Positions 1 through 9,298 of a DNA stretch of 17,052 bases are shown in pieces (the first letter of the stretch is position 1; every line of letters starts with the position of its first letter). The stretch covers positions 96,306 to 113,357 of the forward strand of contig NW_025064929.1 in NCBI RefSeq assembly GCF_019112545.1. The letters run 5' to 3'. Source of the DNA: Guyanagaster necrorhizus. Lineage: Eukaryota; Basidiomycota; Agaricomycetes; Agaricales; Physalacriaceae. A program made the position numbers and the translations under genes. The notes below the pieces were generated by a model that saw only the letters and a list, made by a program, of their open reading frames with translations, made no database searches and was not told the origin of the DNA.

Positions 1-100
1 TGCTGACTAAGCCTATCTCATGACCTTTAGCTGCTATGTTAGATGCTCTAACTAAGCATGAATAGGGGTTCAAAGAAATAAAAAGGTGAAAATCATAACA
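1..100 (+). repeat. LTR right end, copy 1
   Basis: The sequence opens TGCTGACTAAG and runs through TCTCATGAC, CTAACTAAGCATGAATAGGGG and GAAAATCATAACA at 88-100. The same order of blocks occurs on the + strand at 2727-2845 and as the reverse complement at 7779-7876. TAACA is a usual LTR 3' terminus. This copy resembles the inverted copy (shared TAGATGC, AATAGGGGT and GAAAATCATAA) more than the copy at 2727. A coding frame starts 24 bases after its end. The rest of the LTR lies outside the window. Confidence 0.75.
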
Positions 101-124
101 CCTATCACAAGCAAAGGAAACTGA

Positions 125-2302
125 ATGTCTGCTATTAACATTACAACCACCAATTTAACTGATGACTTCTTCAAACTAATAGTTTCCATCATTGAAGTAC
201 TTCTTGGTTTACTCATGATCATTCAACTCTGCTATGGACATCAGTCAGTCACAGCTTGGATAGTCAGATACTATCATTCCTTCCAACAGATCCAACAAAT
301 TTTATAAAATGTCACTCCTGACCTCTCTCTCCATGATATCCCTCTCTCTGCCAGAACTTCCTTTCAGCCCATGTCTGGAACCATATCCAAGGCTGGGCCT
401 AGTTGTGTGAATGAAGAGCATATTGAGGAAGAAGAGAAACTCCAACCAACAGACAGATCCTCTCAAATGACTAGCAGACTCAATGAGCATTGAAACACAG
501 GGTTCAGAAACCCTTAGATCCCACCATGCATCCCTAATCACAAAGATGAGAATCTCCCCAACAGCTTCTTTGAGGAGTTGCCATCCTCTGACCCTTCCAC
601 TGCTCTCCATGAGCCTGGTATTGGAAACCATGCTCAGAACTCTATTAATGAAGTTGCAAGACTTACAGAAAGAGGCTCTAGATATGCTACCTCTCATGAA
701 AGCCCTATTCCCTTGATCCCCAGCCCCCTCTCCTCAACTCTCAGTCACTTTGGAGAGTCTGGTGCCCACTACTCAGCCTAGATGGAGGTTGAGCAGTGGA
801 AAAGAGAAGACTATGATCCTTCAGAAGAAGAGCAGGACTGACAACAGCAGGAGGCTGACAAAAAATATTATAACATGCAGTACAGACAATGAGCCAGAGA
901 AATTCAGGCAACAGAGTGGAGAACAGCCTCACCTAAGCACTATAGATTATATGAAGAAGCAGAGGGAGATTTATACTATGAAGACAAAGAAGGTAGATTC
1001 CTCAGAATCACTGCTGAACAGGCCTAGCAGATCAGAGTTGCTGATCCACCTCCCTTTAGCTCCACCAACAATAACCACAGTGAACCCTGAGAGTGGAGCC
1101 CAGATAATGAGGATGACCCATAGTTCAGAGAACATTGGACTGATGCCTAAGTCCTTACTGCAGATGAGGCCCACTAGATCAATGACAACTATGAGCCTCC
1201 CTCTTCCACCTATGAGGAAAGCACCAACAGTGACAGCTCTCTCCTCTCAGATGCCAGTTCCATCCTTGATGGGTATGGAATCTGAGTTTCTCCTAGAACT
1301 AAGATTTCTGAACAAGCCCTCCAACAATTTCTACATGGATGTATTGCTGCTCTCTTTCTCAATGACCAGTTCTATGGCAACTTCTGCCAATATAGTGAGG
1401 GAGTGGAGAGAGAGAGAGAGAGTGGCAGAAAGACCAGAGAGCTAGAAGGGCTGGGCCTTCCTGACCTCATCAACAGCCTTTTACTCAAACCACCAATAAA
1501 GAAACTAGAATCCAAACTGACAGAGAGCTCTCCAATGATGGTCTGAGCTTCCAAGCTATCTATTTATGACCTGCCCACTGACTTTCTTGAGGAGAGCAAG
1601 GAGAAAGAGGCAGATAAAGATGAGAATGAGAAAGATATTCCAGTGAAAATTGTTCTCTGGCTACAGTACAGGAAATCAGATCAAGAGGCACTTGAAGAAG
1701 AAATTGACTGCAGCTGACAGCAGGAATTCACAAGGTTGTACTAGGAGGAAACAGTCTTATTATGGAAGGACATTAGTTGGCTGATGACTCTGCTAGGCAG
1801 GAGATATCCAAGTGTGGATGACAAAGAAAAAGGATATTTACTACAGTATATAGCTACTGATCATACAATTTATATTTATAACAGAATCCACCCCAAGAAT
1901 CAATTAAAGGCCTTGCTGCCTTACCAGTATGAGATCTGACCCATACTGAATGCCTCACCAATATCACTAAGGCATGCTGAGTATGTGGCACTCTCTATCT
2001 GAACTATCAGCAGCCAACCTTCATGAAACACCATGGCTAGCCAAGAAGCTGCTACCCAAGCCAATCAATCCAAATCCTAAGGATCTCTATAATCTGTTGG
2101 ATTCCAAAACTCTTAGAAAAATACAGAAAGCTGATTATTTGCTGATGCAGGGCAGACATCAGCCAATAAAACACCCAAAGAAGATGACCTTAAAGCCATA
2201 TGCCTTGGGTTCACCATATGAAATGGGTGGATCACGTGAAAAGAAGCCCAACCAGAAGAGAGCCTCATAGCAGATAATAATTCTCTTCACTCTCTCTGTT
2301 AA
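125..2302 (+). pseudogene. Unrecognised 725-codon degenerate gene inside an LTR element
   Basis: Reading from ATG at 125, one frame runs to TAA at 2300 with no frame change. It is broken by 24 internal stops: 13 TGA, 7 TAG and 4 TAA (for example 305, 491, 515, 779, 839, 890, 1025, 1088, 1283, 1544, 1715, 1937, 2132, 2237). Each could come from one C-to-T change in an Arg or Gln codon. The N-terminus has a hydrophobic stretch at residues 14-36 (FFKLIVSIIEVLLGLLMII). The middle is acidic and Ser/Glu-rich (YYEDKEGRFL, EWSPDNEDDP, STYEESTNSDSSLLSD). A more globular part follows (ALQQFLHGCIAALFLNDQF; later KGYLLQYIATDHTIYIYNRI). I see no zinc knuckle, protease, RT or integrase motif. Its position suggests a Gag-like or accessory protein of an LTR element, but no family is recognised. 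Another frame is open at 750-1445 but looks like a shadow by composition. Confidence 0.72.
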
Positions 2303-2845
2303 GCCTAAATTCCATGTGACTAATAACATATAATAAACTAACAGAACCTCGCACTTTGGGTTAGACTGTTAGAGTTCACTGATGCATTGTTGGCATTGTG
2401 TGATCAAGACATTTGCAAGTCACTCAAGATAAGATGGTGGAGAATAAACTTTAGCTCAAAGCTAGAGTTACTACAGCAAGAGCTACACTACTTATATACT
2501 AATTCCTTATCATTCCAAATATAATCCTCCTACAAAAGAGTATTGTCTGTTGTCATGCTGTTACTGCTGTTACTGCTGCACAAGACAAAAGGGTATTGTC
2601 TGCTGTTGTCAGCTGCTGCTGCTGCTGCTGTTATCTGCTGTTACTGCTGTGCTGATAGCAAAAGGCAGTGCTCTGCTATTGTGCTGCTGTAGGACTTCAC
2701 AGCAGTGCAGTAGAATTGGGATGGGCTGCTGACTAAGTCTTCTCATGATCCTAAGTGCCAGTCTAAGTGCCCTGACTAAGCAGAAATAGAGGTCAATCCT
2801 GAATAAATCAAGGAAAAAAAAAAGAAAATAGGAAAAATTGTAACA
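2303..2845 (+). repeat. LTR, copy 2 (right end firm, left edge uncertain)
   Basis: The right end at 2727-2845 matches the LTR end at 1-100 block by block (TGCTGACTAAG, TCTCATGA, CTGACTAAGCA, AATAGAGGTCAA, GGAAAAATTGTAACA). To the left lie CAAAAG-GTATTGTCTG direct repeats and CTG-rich repeats. A plausible left border is TGTGACTAATAACA near 2316, just after the TAA that ends the upstream gene. The border is not certain, because it does not resemble the LTR start seen at 7779. The LTR may serve as 3' LTR of the upstream element and 5' LTR of the chromovirus downstream, whose gag starts 87 bases after its end. Confidence 0.6.
2529..2700 (+). repeat. CTG/CTGTTA-rich direct repeats in the LTR
   Basis: Two to three imperfect copies of a unit start with CAAAAG-(A/G)GTATTGTCTG and continue into GTTGTCA and runs of CTGTTA and CTG. 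They begin near 2534, 2587 and (weaker) 2652, and the longest pure tract is six CTG near 2612-2630. A related piece, CAAAGGCTATTGTCTCATGAC, occurs on the + strand in the 3' LTR at 7877. That supports membership of the same LTR family in forward orientation there. A function is not evident. Confidence 0.6.
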
Positions 2846-2931
2846 CTCTCTCTGGACTGTCTGTCAAATGAAAGTGACCACCATTTGATAAATACCCCAA
2901 TCTGATAGGGGCTTTACCCCAGAATACCATC

Positions 2932-3858
2932 ATGCTCCAATGCAAACCTGATCTCCTTCACACTCTCTGACCTTTTAAAGGCATGTCAGACAACATTGAC
3001 CAATTTCTAGTCAGCTGTAAACAATACTTCAAGGTATACACTGTCTACCTCAAATCAGACATGAATAAAGTTGCCTTCACCACCTTCTATTTTGAAAGCA
3101 AGGCCAAACACTGGTGGATCCTAATTGCCCCTACCCTATGCTCTATTACTTAACAACATTACTAATACTCATCCTGGGCTATCTTTAAACAGATGATATG
3201 GGATAAATTTGTCAACCTGGCTGTTCAGGAGATGCACAAGAATAACATGAAGGGGCTGTGCATGAGAGACAAGATCACCAGTGAGTACTTTGATGAGCTG
3301 GAGTGCCTAAAGACTCTAGCTGGAATTCAAGAAAGCATTAATGATGATAGATAAATGATAGAATATCTCAAAATAAGAGTACTATTATCTTACATCAGCA
3401 TAATCTTGAATATCAGCACCAACATCCCAAAGAGATACAATGCATAGAAGACTAGGATCACAGAAATAAACAAAGAAAAGCTGCAGCAGAAGGCAGCTAG
3501 CACAAGAATCACAATCAACCAGAAGAAGATGGAATCAACAACAAATGATAAGAACACTGGCAGAAACCCCATGACCAAGTCCAATGCCACCACACCCTCC
3601 TATATAGCACAGAAGACAGGCATAAGAACAATGTACATGAGCAGTGGAAAACTGATGAACATAGACTGCCTCAAGAAGAAAGGAAAATGTTTCAGTTGTG
3701 GACAGAAGGGCCACATGTCATAAGACTGCCTGAAGAAGAAGCAAACTCAAGAAGACATACAAGCACAGATTGTCAAGTTGCAGAAGGAGGTGGACAGACT
3801 TGAGGACTTAGGGACAGATGCTAGAGTTGAAGAGGTAAAAGACAGGGCTGATGAGTGA
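2932..3858 (+). pseudogene. gag: Degenerate Gag with CCHC zinc knuckle
   Basis: Gag packages the element RNA into cytoplasmic virus-like particles. The frame from ATG 2932 has an early retrotransposon-gag pattern: KPDLLHTL(stop)PFKG, then DNIDQFLVSCKQYF near 2986-3030, AKHWWI near 3102, and FVNLAVQEMHKNNMKGLCM near 3210. The nucleocapsid knuckle is at 3688-3729: CFSCGQKGHMS, a stop, then DC, giving CX2CX4HX4C with one residue replaced by TAA at 3721. A charged, probably coiled-coil tail follows (IVKLQKEVDRLEDLG). TGA at 3856 ends this frame. Stops also occur at 2968, in the 3150 region, at 3352 and at 3448. The start could be a little upstream or at the second ATG (2983). Confidence 0.8.
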
Positions 3859-6800
3859 GTGATTCCACTCAGTCAGCCAAAAGACTTAATGGTGTGTCAC
3901 CAGTAGCTGCAGATTGGACTCATATGCCTTCTGTAGATACTACTATTTATGCACATTCAAATATACCCCAAATTCTTCAGACTACTTTCACACCTAAGGA
4001 ATCACAAAAACCTAACACTCAAATGTCTACTGGCCAAACAGGGAGAAAGGCCCCCATTGGCTGGCTAAAACCATTCAAAACAGAATGGACTTGGCAAGCC
4101 ATCAATGAAGCATGAACCAAAGAAGAAGCAAAAGCTGCTTTGTGAAACTGGATTCATTAAACCAGGGTCAGTAAAGCAGACAAAGAATTGGTAGGAGGAA
4201 TATGAGAAGCAGGGCAAGAGAAGGCTCTGGAATAGTTAGACAAATTACAAGGACCCAAGAAGTTCATCAGATGACAGAAGACCTACAGCTGGGATCTCAC
4301 AATCAAGGCACAGATTCACACTCTCATGAATCAGGCTACATTCACTGTCACTTCATTAATTGACAGCAGATGCACTAGAAGCTCCATCAATCAAGCTTTT
4401 ATCAACAAGTATGAACTCCCAATGAAGACTATATAAGCCCCTATTTCCATCTATAATGCTGACAGAACAAGAAATCAAGCTGGATCAATCACTGAGTTTG
4501 TAGAACTCTGGCTAACAATCAGAGATCATTCAGAAAGGATCAACCTAGCTGTCACTGATCTGGGAATGAAGAAACTATTCCTTGGCCATAATTGATTGAT
4601 ATGCCACAATCCACTTATCAACTGAAAGACCAGATGAATCACCTTTATCTGGTGTCAGTGCAGACAGACCCCTTTTACCCTCTCAGATGCAGACTCAGAG
4701 GACCAATAGAATAAAGAGATAGAAGATGGTGAAACTATTCTTGCTATTGATGTCAACAAAGCCCTACATATATGAGTGGTCCATCATGCTAATGAACTGG
4801 CAGCCAAGGCAAACAAAAAAAGAGGAGAGAATGTTCAAAGAAATAGTTCCTGAGTGGGCACAGGACCACCATGACCTATTTTCCAAGGAAAGTTTCAATG
4901 AACTACCAGAATTGAAACTATGAGACCATGCTATCAAATTAATACCAAATGTAAATGCAAACCTTGACTGCAAGGTTTACTTCCTAGAGTATCAGGAGCA
5001 ACAAGAGCTGGACAAATTCCTTGATAAGAATCTCACCAGCAGATAAATTCAACTATCCAAATCCCCAATGGCCTCTTCTTTCTTCTTCATCAAAAAGAAG
5101 GATGGTAAACTCCAGCCAGTACAGGATTACTGATGACTGAATGAGATGACCATCAAAAATCAATATCTCTTACCACTCATTTTGGAACTTATGGACAAAC
5201 TCTGGGGTGCCCACTATTACACTAAACTTGATGTCCAATGGGAGTATAACAATGTTTGGATTCAGGAGGGGAATGAATGGAAGGCAGCATTCTGCACCAA
5301 CTGAGGACTGTTCAAACTAACTGTCATGTTCTTCAGCCTGACAAACTCTCCAGCGACCTTCCAATAGATGATGAATGATATCTTTAAGGATCTAATCACC
5401 ACTGAAAAGGTAACAATCTACTTAGATGACATACTAATCATGTCCAAGGATTGAGGAGAACATTGATGGTTGGTAAGGCAGATACTCAAACTAATAAAGA
5501 AACATAAGTTATTCCTCAAGGCTGAAAAGTGTGAGTTTGAGGTCTTAGAAACTAAGTATCTCAGGGTCATCATCAGTGAAGAAAGTATATGGATGAACCC
5601 AATCAAGATAGCCAGTGTGACAGAATGGCCAGAATTATCTAAGAAGAAGCTTTAATTGTTCCTCAGATTCACCAACTTCTACTGATGGTTTATCTATGAC
5701 TACAGCAGGATCATCTGACCTGTGACATAACTCACTAGTAATGTCCCATGAGCATAGAGTCTCTCTCAGCAGACAGCCTTTAATGATCTGAAGAGAAGAT
5801 TGGCTGAGGACATCATCTTAGCTATACTGTCTCAGAAAGAGAAGTTCAGAATAGAGGCTGACTTGAGTGAAGTGGCCATTGGTGCAGTTCCTTCTCAGGA
5901 GCAGGAGAGAAGGTGGAAACTGGTGGCATTCCTCTCCAAGGTGCTATCAGCCACAGAGAGGAATTATGAAATCTATGATAAAGAGCTGCTAGCCATCATG
6001 CTGGCATTGGCAGAATAGCAGTATTACTTGATTGAGATGACACATGCATTCAAGATTTGGACTGATCACTAGAACTTGCAGTATTTTCAACTTTCCCAAA
6101 AACTAAACCAATGACAAGCCCAGTGGGTGACAGAACTTGCCAAGTACAACTACACTCTACACCATAAAGCAGGGGTGGCAAACAAGAAGGCTGATCTCTT
6201 GAGCCAATATGCTGATCATGACCAGGAGGAGGAGGAAAACAAAGAGGTGGTACTATTGAAGCCAGAACATTTCTGCACTATGATAATACCAACCAAAGAG
6301 GAGATTTATACCAGAATATACAGCACAACACAGCAGCTGGGATTATGAGATCAAGGTATTGTGATATCACTAAACCATGAAAGAGGCATCATGAAGTGGG
6401 ATGACCTGCTTTACTATAACAGATACATTTACATTCTTTGGCAATCAGCCCTTTGTAAGAAAATTATCACCCTATTCCATGATCATGCCATAGCTGGACA
6501 CCCAGAGATCTCCAAGATGAAGGAGTTAGTATTAAAGGAGTACTGGTGGCTGAAGTTGGGACAGAATGTTGACAAATACATGAAGGGGTGTAAAACCTGC
6601 TAAAGGACCAAATCCTCAACATAAGCCTGACTGGCACCACTGCATCCAAATGAGGTTCTCATAACTCCTTAGACCCATATTTCTGTCAACATGATTACTA
6701 GTCTGTCTGATTGTAATAGCTATGATATGATCATCATCATAGTTGATTGCTTCTCAAAAGTCATCATTTCAGTGGCCTGTTCCATCAAGCTATCCTCAGA

Positions 6801-7745
6801 AGAATAGGCCAAGATCCTCAGAGATGAAGTCTACTCTAAATATGGAATGCCACAAGTAGTCATCTCAGATCATGGGCCACAATTCATATCCAAGTTTCTT
6901 GATGACTTGTATCAACTCCTCAGGATCTGAAGCAATGTCTCTACTGCATACCATCCACAGACAGATAGACAAATAGAGTATATCAACCAAAAGCTAGAGA
7001 AGTACCTGCATATGTTCATTAACTATAGACAGAATGACTGGACAGAATGGCTGGCACTTGCCAGCTTTCAACATAATAACCATGTCCACTCTGTCATAGG
7101 TAAAACCCCTCTCTTTGTCAATTATAGGCAACACCTCAAAATCACTGTCACCACCTATTCTCATACCACCACACCCACTTTCCTCAACTTCACTACTGAA
7201 ATGGTGAAAATCCACATCAAAACACAAACTACACTTAAAAAGGCTGAACTGCAATGAAAACTCAATATGACAAACACTGATGTATGGCACATAACTATGC
7301 TGTTAACAACAAGATATGGCTTGACATGATCAATCTTCATCTTTTACACCCTAAATAGAAGCTCACTGATAAGTGGACTGGACTCTTCTCCATTCTATCA
7401 AAGATTGGCACTTTCACATATAAACTCTGACTTTCCACCTCATAGTGCATCCATAACACCTTCAACAAATCTCTCCTGACTCCTTACATTGCCTCTGTCT
7501 TTCCAAGCCAGGAATGACTGCTGCCATCTCTATCTGATCTCATCAACAATGAAGAGCATTACAAAATAGACTAAGTCTCCAATCATAAGACACAGTGAGT
7601 AAAAGCACAAGGCAGGGGAATGACAACAATCATAGATTATCTAGTCAGCTGAAAAGGGTATAGACCAGAATCAAACCAGTGGGTCAACAAGAAGTGAATG
7701 AATGCAGATGCAGCTATATATGAGTACAAACTATCTCTAAATTAA
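3855..7745 (+). pseudogene. pol: Degenerate chromovirus Pol polyprotein (protease, RT, RNase H, integrase, chromodomain)
   Basis: The protease motif is at 4356 (LIDSRCTRSSIN), where the usual catalytic DSG reads DSR. RT spans about 4980-5640: SPMASSFFFIKKKDGKLQPV, then a QDY-LN core with two TGA at the Arg sites, WKAAFCTN-GLF, SPATFQ and an intact YLDD at 5419-5430. RNase H covers about 5800-6180 (ADLSEVAIGAVPSQ, ERNYEIYDKELLAIM, WTDH). The integrase has an HHCC zinc region at 6475-6600 (ending CKTC) and a core with N 6688, D 6868 and E 6976. The spacing is exactly D-x59-D-x35-E, with the first Asp changed to Asn. The C-terminal part has KIWLD and LLTPY. The chromodomain is at 7551-7735 (EEHYKID...DYLVS-KGYRPESNQWV). 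The frame is 0 to about 4815, then 1, then 0 again from about 7281. The stop is at 7743. Confidence 0.92.
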
Positions 7746-7765
7746 GCCATCAGGATGATAGTTTT

Positions 7766-7775
7766 AAAGAGGGAG
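7766..7775 (+). other. Polypurine tract before the 3' LTR
   Basis: AAAGAGGGAG lies 20 bases after the Pol stop codon and immediately before the inferred LTR start (TATTATGATTTTCC, from an expected TGTTATG). Such purine runs prime plus-strand DNA synthesis in LTR retrotransposons. Position and composition both fit. Confidence 0.75.
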
Positions 7776-7778
7776 TAA

Positions 7779-7876
7779 TATTATGATTTTCCATCTTTTT
7801 TCTTTTTTACCCCTATTTATGCTTAGTCAGGGCATCTAGACCAGCACTTAGAACCATGAGACAGTCTTGGTCAGCA
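7779..7876 (-). repeat. Left ~100 bases of the 3' LTR, inverted copy of the LTR right end
   Basis: Reading the minus strand from 7876 to 7779 gives TGCTGACCAAG, TCTCATGG, TCTAAGTGC, TAGATGCCCTGACTAAGCA, TAAATAGGGGT and GGAAAATCATAATA. These are the same blocks in the same order as 1-100 and 2727-2845. On the + strand it directly follows the polypurine tract, so it is also the left end of the 3' LTR. The LTR family therefore appears to begin and end with long, imperfect inverted repeats. A separate LTR inserted in reverse at this spot is the alternative. Confidence 0.8.
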
Positions 7877-8572
7877 CAAAGGCTATTGTCTCATGACACA
7901 TAACAATATTCTGACAACAAGACAACTAGACTTTTATAGATAACCATGACACTCCAGAATAACAAGTATCATAGCACAGACATTCACAATTAGTAATGCT
8001 ATATTTATCTAAGAGATAAACAGTATATAAATAGCATAGATAGCACCATGTATTCCTGGTCTCAAACTATCCTTAAATCTACCATTCTATCTCAAGTCAA
8101 CTAGTATTGACTTTGAGGCATAATACTAGACTCCACATATAGTGAACTCAGGTGTGATTGTATGAACACAATACAACACTTGTTTATCATGTGGTTATAG
8201 TCATGAGCTATCTGGGCCTAACATATTTCTTAGTTCAGTAATGTGTTCAGTGTCAATAATAACTTTTTTCTATAGTTAATTTTTGTATGCATAATAATTC
8301 AATCTAGTTTCACACTTGCTAAAGCCAGAAAATATAGATGTCACATTATTTCAATGACTAAAATTGTTTTTAAGATGCATAATATATTTCTATGACTTTT
8401 CTTTTCTATCATCTCATCAAATAGATGCATGCATAGAGACTCTACCAGTTACTATATCTGCTCAAATCTCACCAGTCATCACACCATCCTGTGTCAACAG
8501 AATTCTAGTCTCATATCATACTCTATCAATACCACTTTCTCTCAGTGACCTCTGCCCTTAGTGATCTCAACA
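7877..8572 (+). repeat. Probable remainder of the 3' LTR and undefined flank
   Basis: No coding frame is convincing here. The first part shares CAAAGGCTATTGTCT with the LTR repeats near 2534 and 2587, so the LTR continues rightward. A TATA-like box lies at 8024. No closing TGCTGACTAAG...TAACA block is found before 8573, so the LTR is truncated, interrupted or replaced. The last ~100 bases (8460-8570) are pyrimidine-rich and could be the leader of the frame that starts at 8573. Confidence 0.4.
8024..8033 (+). promoter_or_regulatory. TATA-like box in the 3' LTR
   Basis: TATATAAATA sits about 245 bases after the LTR start, a usual place for an RNA polymerase II core promoter at the U3/R border. 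The sequence is AT-rich, so chance occurrence is possible. Confidence 0.3.
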
Positions 8573-9298
8573 ATGACTATGATGATATTTGCTGACTCCA
8601 GTGACATTTACATCTCTCACTATGCAAACACTTCCACATTAAAGTTGCAACTCCACAATAAACTATAGACATGGTTCTCTGAGTACTCAGATAAGCTGAG
8701 AGAAAGAAGTAGGTAGTGTAAGATCTGATTTGAAGAATGAGATTGATTGTAGAGCCTCTCTAAGCAAGTGTAAAGAGCTGGCTTACAAGTTTAATAGAGT
8801 CTAAAGTATATGCTGCTGATATTGTTGGACTATCTCCTTAAGCTGATGATAGTCATAGATGTGGCCAAAGACTACATTAAACTTGAAGAAATTCTGAAAC
8901 TGGAATCTCTCCAGTGAGCATGACATCCTGATAGACCTCCAACCACTGTTAGAGATGAAGCCATCACTAGAGAGCAACTAAAATCTGTATGCTTGATGGC
9001 TGACAAGAATCATGTGCATAGTCCTACTAATGCTAAAAAGGATGCCAAAATTTAGCAAGAGAAGCCTACTACTGATATGCTGGGAAATAGCTAAGTGACT
9101 AAGAGAGATAAATAAGGAACAAGCTCTCAAACATCTACATTTACCTACTTAATGCACAATCACCAAAAAAAGTGAGTTTGGTGGTTTGAGTATAATAAAG
9201 GCACTCTACAGACTCAGATAAATCAAATATGATGATATAAAGACAGTTAATTCAAGGCTAGTTCATGTTCTAAAATGCAATACTTGAAAAGGGGGTAG
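8573..9298 (+). pseudogene. Unrecognised degenerate reading frame
   Basis: From ATG 8573 (context CAACAATGAC) one frame runs to TAG 9296 without an indel, broken by about 20 stops, mostly TGA and TAA or TAG at likely Arg and Gln sites. Readable stretches look natural: DSSDIYISHYANTSTLKLQL, TWFSEYSDKLRER, VIDVAKDYIKLEEILKLESL, RPPTTVRDEAITREQLKSV and TFTYLMHNHQKK. The middle is basic and probably helical. No domain is recognised. The frame ends in a purine run AAAAGGGGG just before 9296, which resembles a polypurine tract, so this may be part of another LTR element. That link is weak. Confidence 0.5.

Larger units (their letters stand above)
1..2845 (+). mobile_element. Candidate non-autonomous LTR retroelement with one long degenerate gene
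   Basis: The unit has an LTR right end at 1-100 (closing TAACA), a single 725-codon degenerate frame at 125-2302, and a second LTR whose right end at 2727-2845 also closes TAACA. No reverse transcriptase, integrase or zinc knuckle is seen between the two ends, so if this is one element it could not move alone. The two LTR ends are clearly related but diverged, so it may instead be a fusion of two relatives or a tandem array sharing the middle LTR. The left LTR begins outside the window, and the left edge of the right LTR (TGTGACTAATAACA near 2316) is uncertain. Confidence 0.5.
2846..7876 (+). mobile_element. Ty3/gypsy chromovirus (degenerate), internal region and start of 3' LTR
   Basis: The order is gag with CCHC zinc knuckle, aspartic protease, reverse transcriptase, RNase H, integrase and a C-terminal chromodomain. 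A polypurine tract (7766-7775) and an LTR start at 7779 follow. This order, with the chromodomain after the integrase, defines chromoviruses of the Ty3/gypsy group. Gag starts 87 bases after the LTR end at 2845, and no convincing primer-binding site was identified in that gap. Lesions are many stop codons, three net frame changes (about 3855, 4815-4821, about 7280) and lost catalytic residues. The element cannot be active. The 3' LTR cannot be followed to a matching right end. Confidence 0.88.

Noticed and set aside
302..697. 131-codon open frame on the minus strand
   Set aside because: It lies antisense to the 125-2302 gene, has no motif, and is expected because C-to-T stops cluster in the sense frame.
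750..1445. Longest open frame in the window (231 codons, + strand)
   Set aside because: It overlaps the 125-2302 gene in another frame. Its composition is unnatural (many Met, Ser and Thr), and the 125 frame reads as a continuous acidic protein through the same bases. The open run is probably a by-product of the C-to-T bias, though it cannot be excluded from sequence alone.
2555..2680. CTG-repeat block as a CRISPR-like or structured RNA array
   Set aside because: Units are short, imperfect and without unique spacers; this is simple-sequence expansion inside an LTR.
2316..2845. A confident 5' LTR of the chromovirus identical to its 3' LTR
   Set aside because: The left part of this LTR does not align with the LTR start at 7779. 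Only the right-end block is shared (inverted) plus short CAAAAG-TATTGTCT pieces, so the pair cannot be called matching LTRs.
8430..8450. HRD-like tripeptide (CATAGAGAC) as a kinase catalytic loop
   Set aside because: It is 4 kb from the kinase remnant, the following residues do not fit a catalytic loop, and the hAT remnant lies between.
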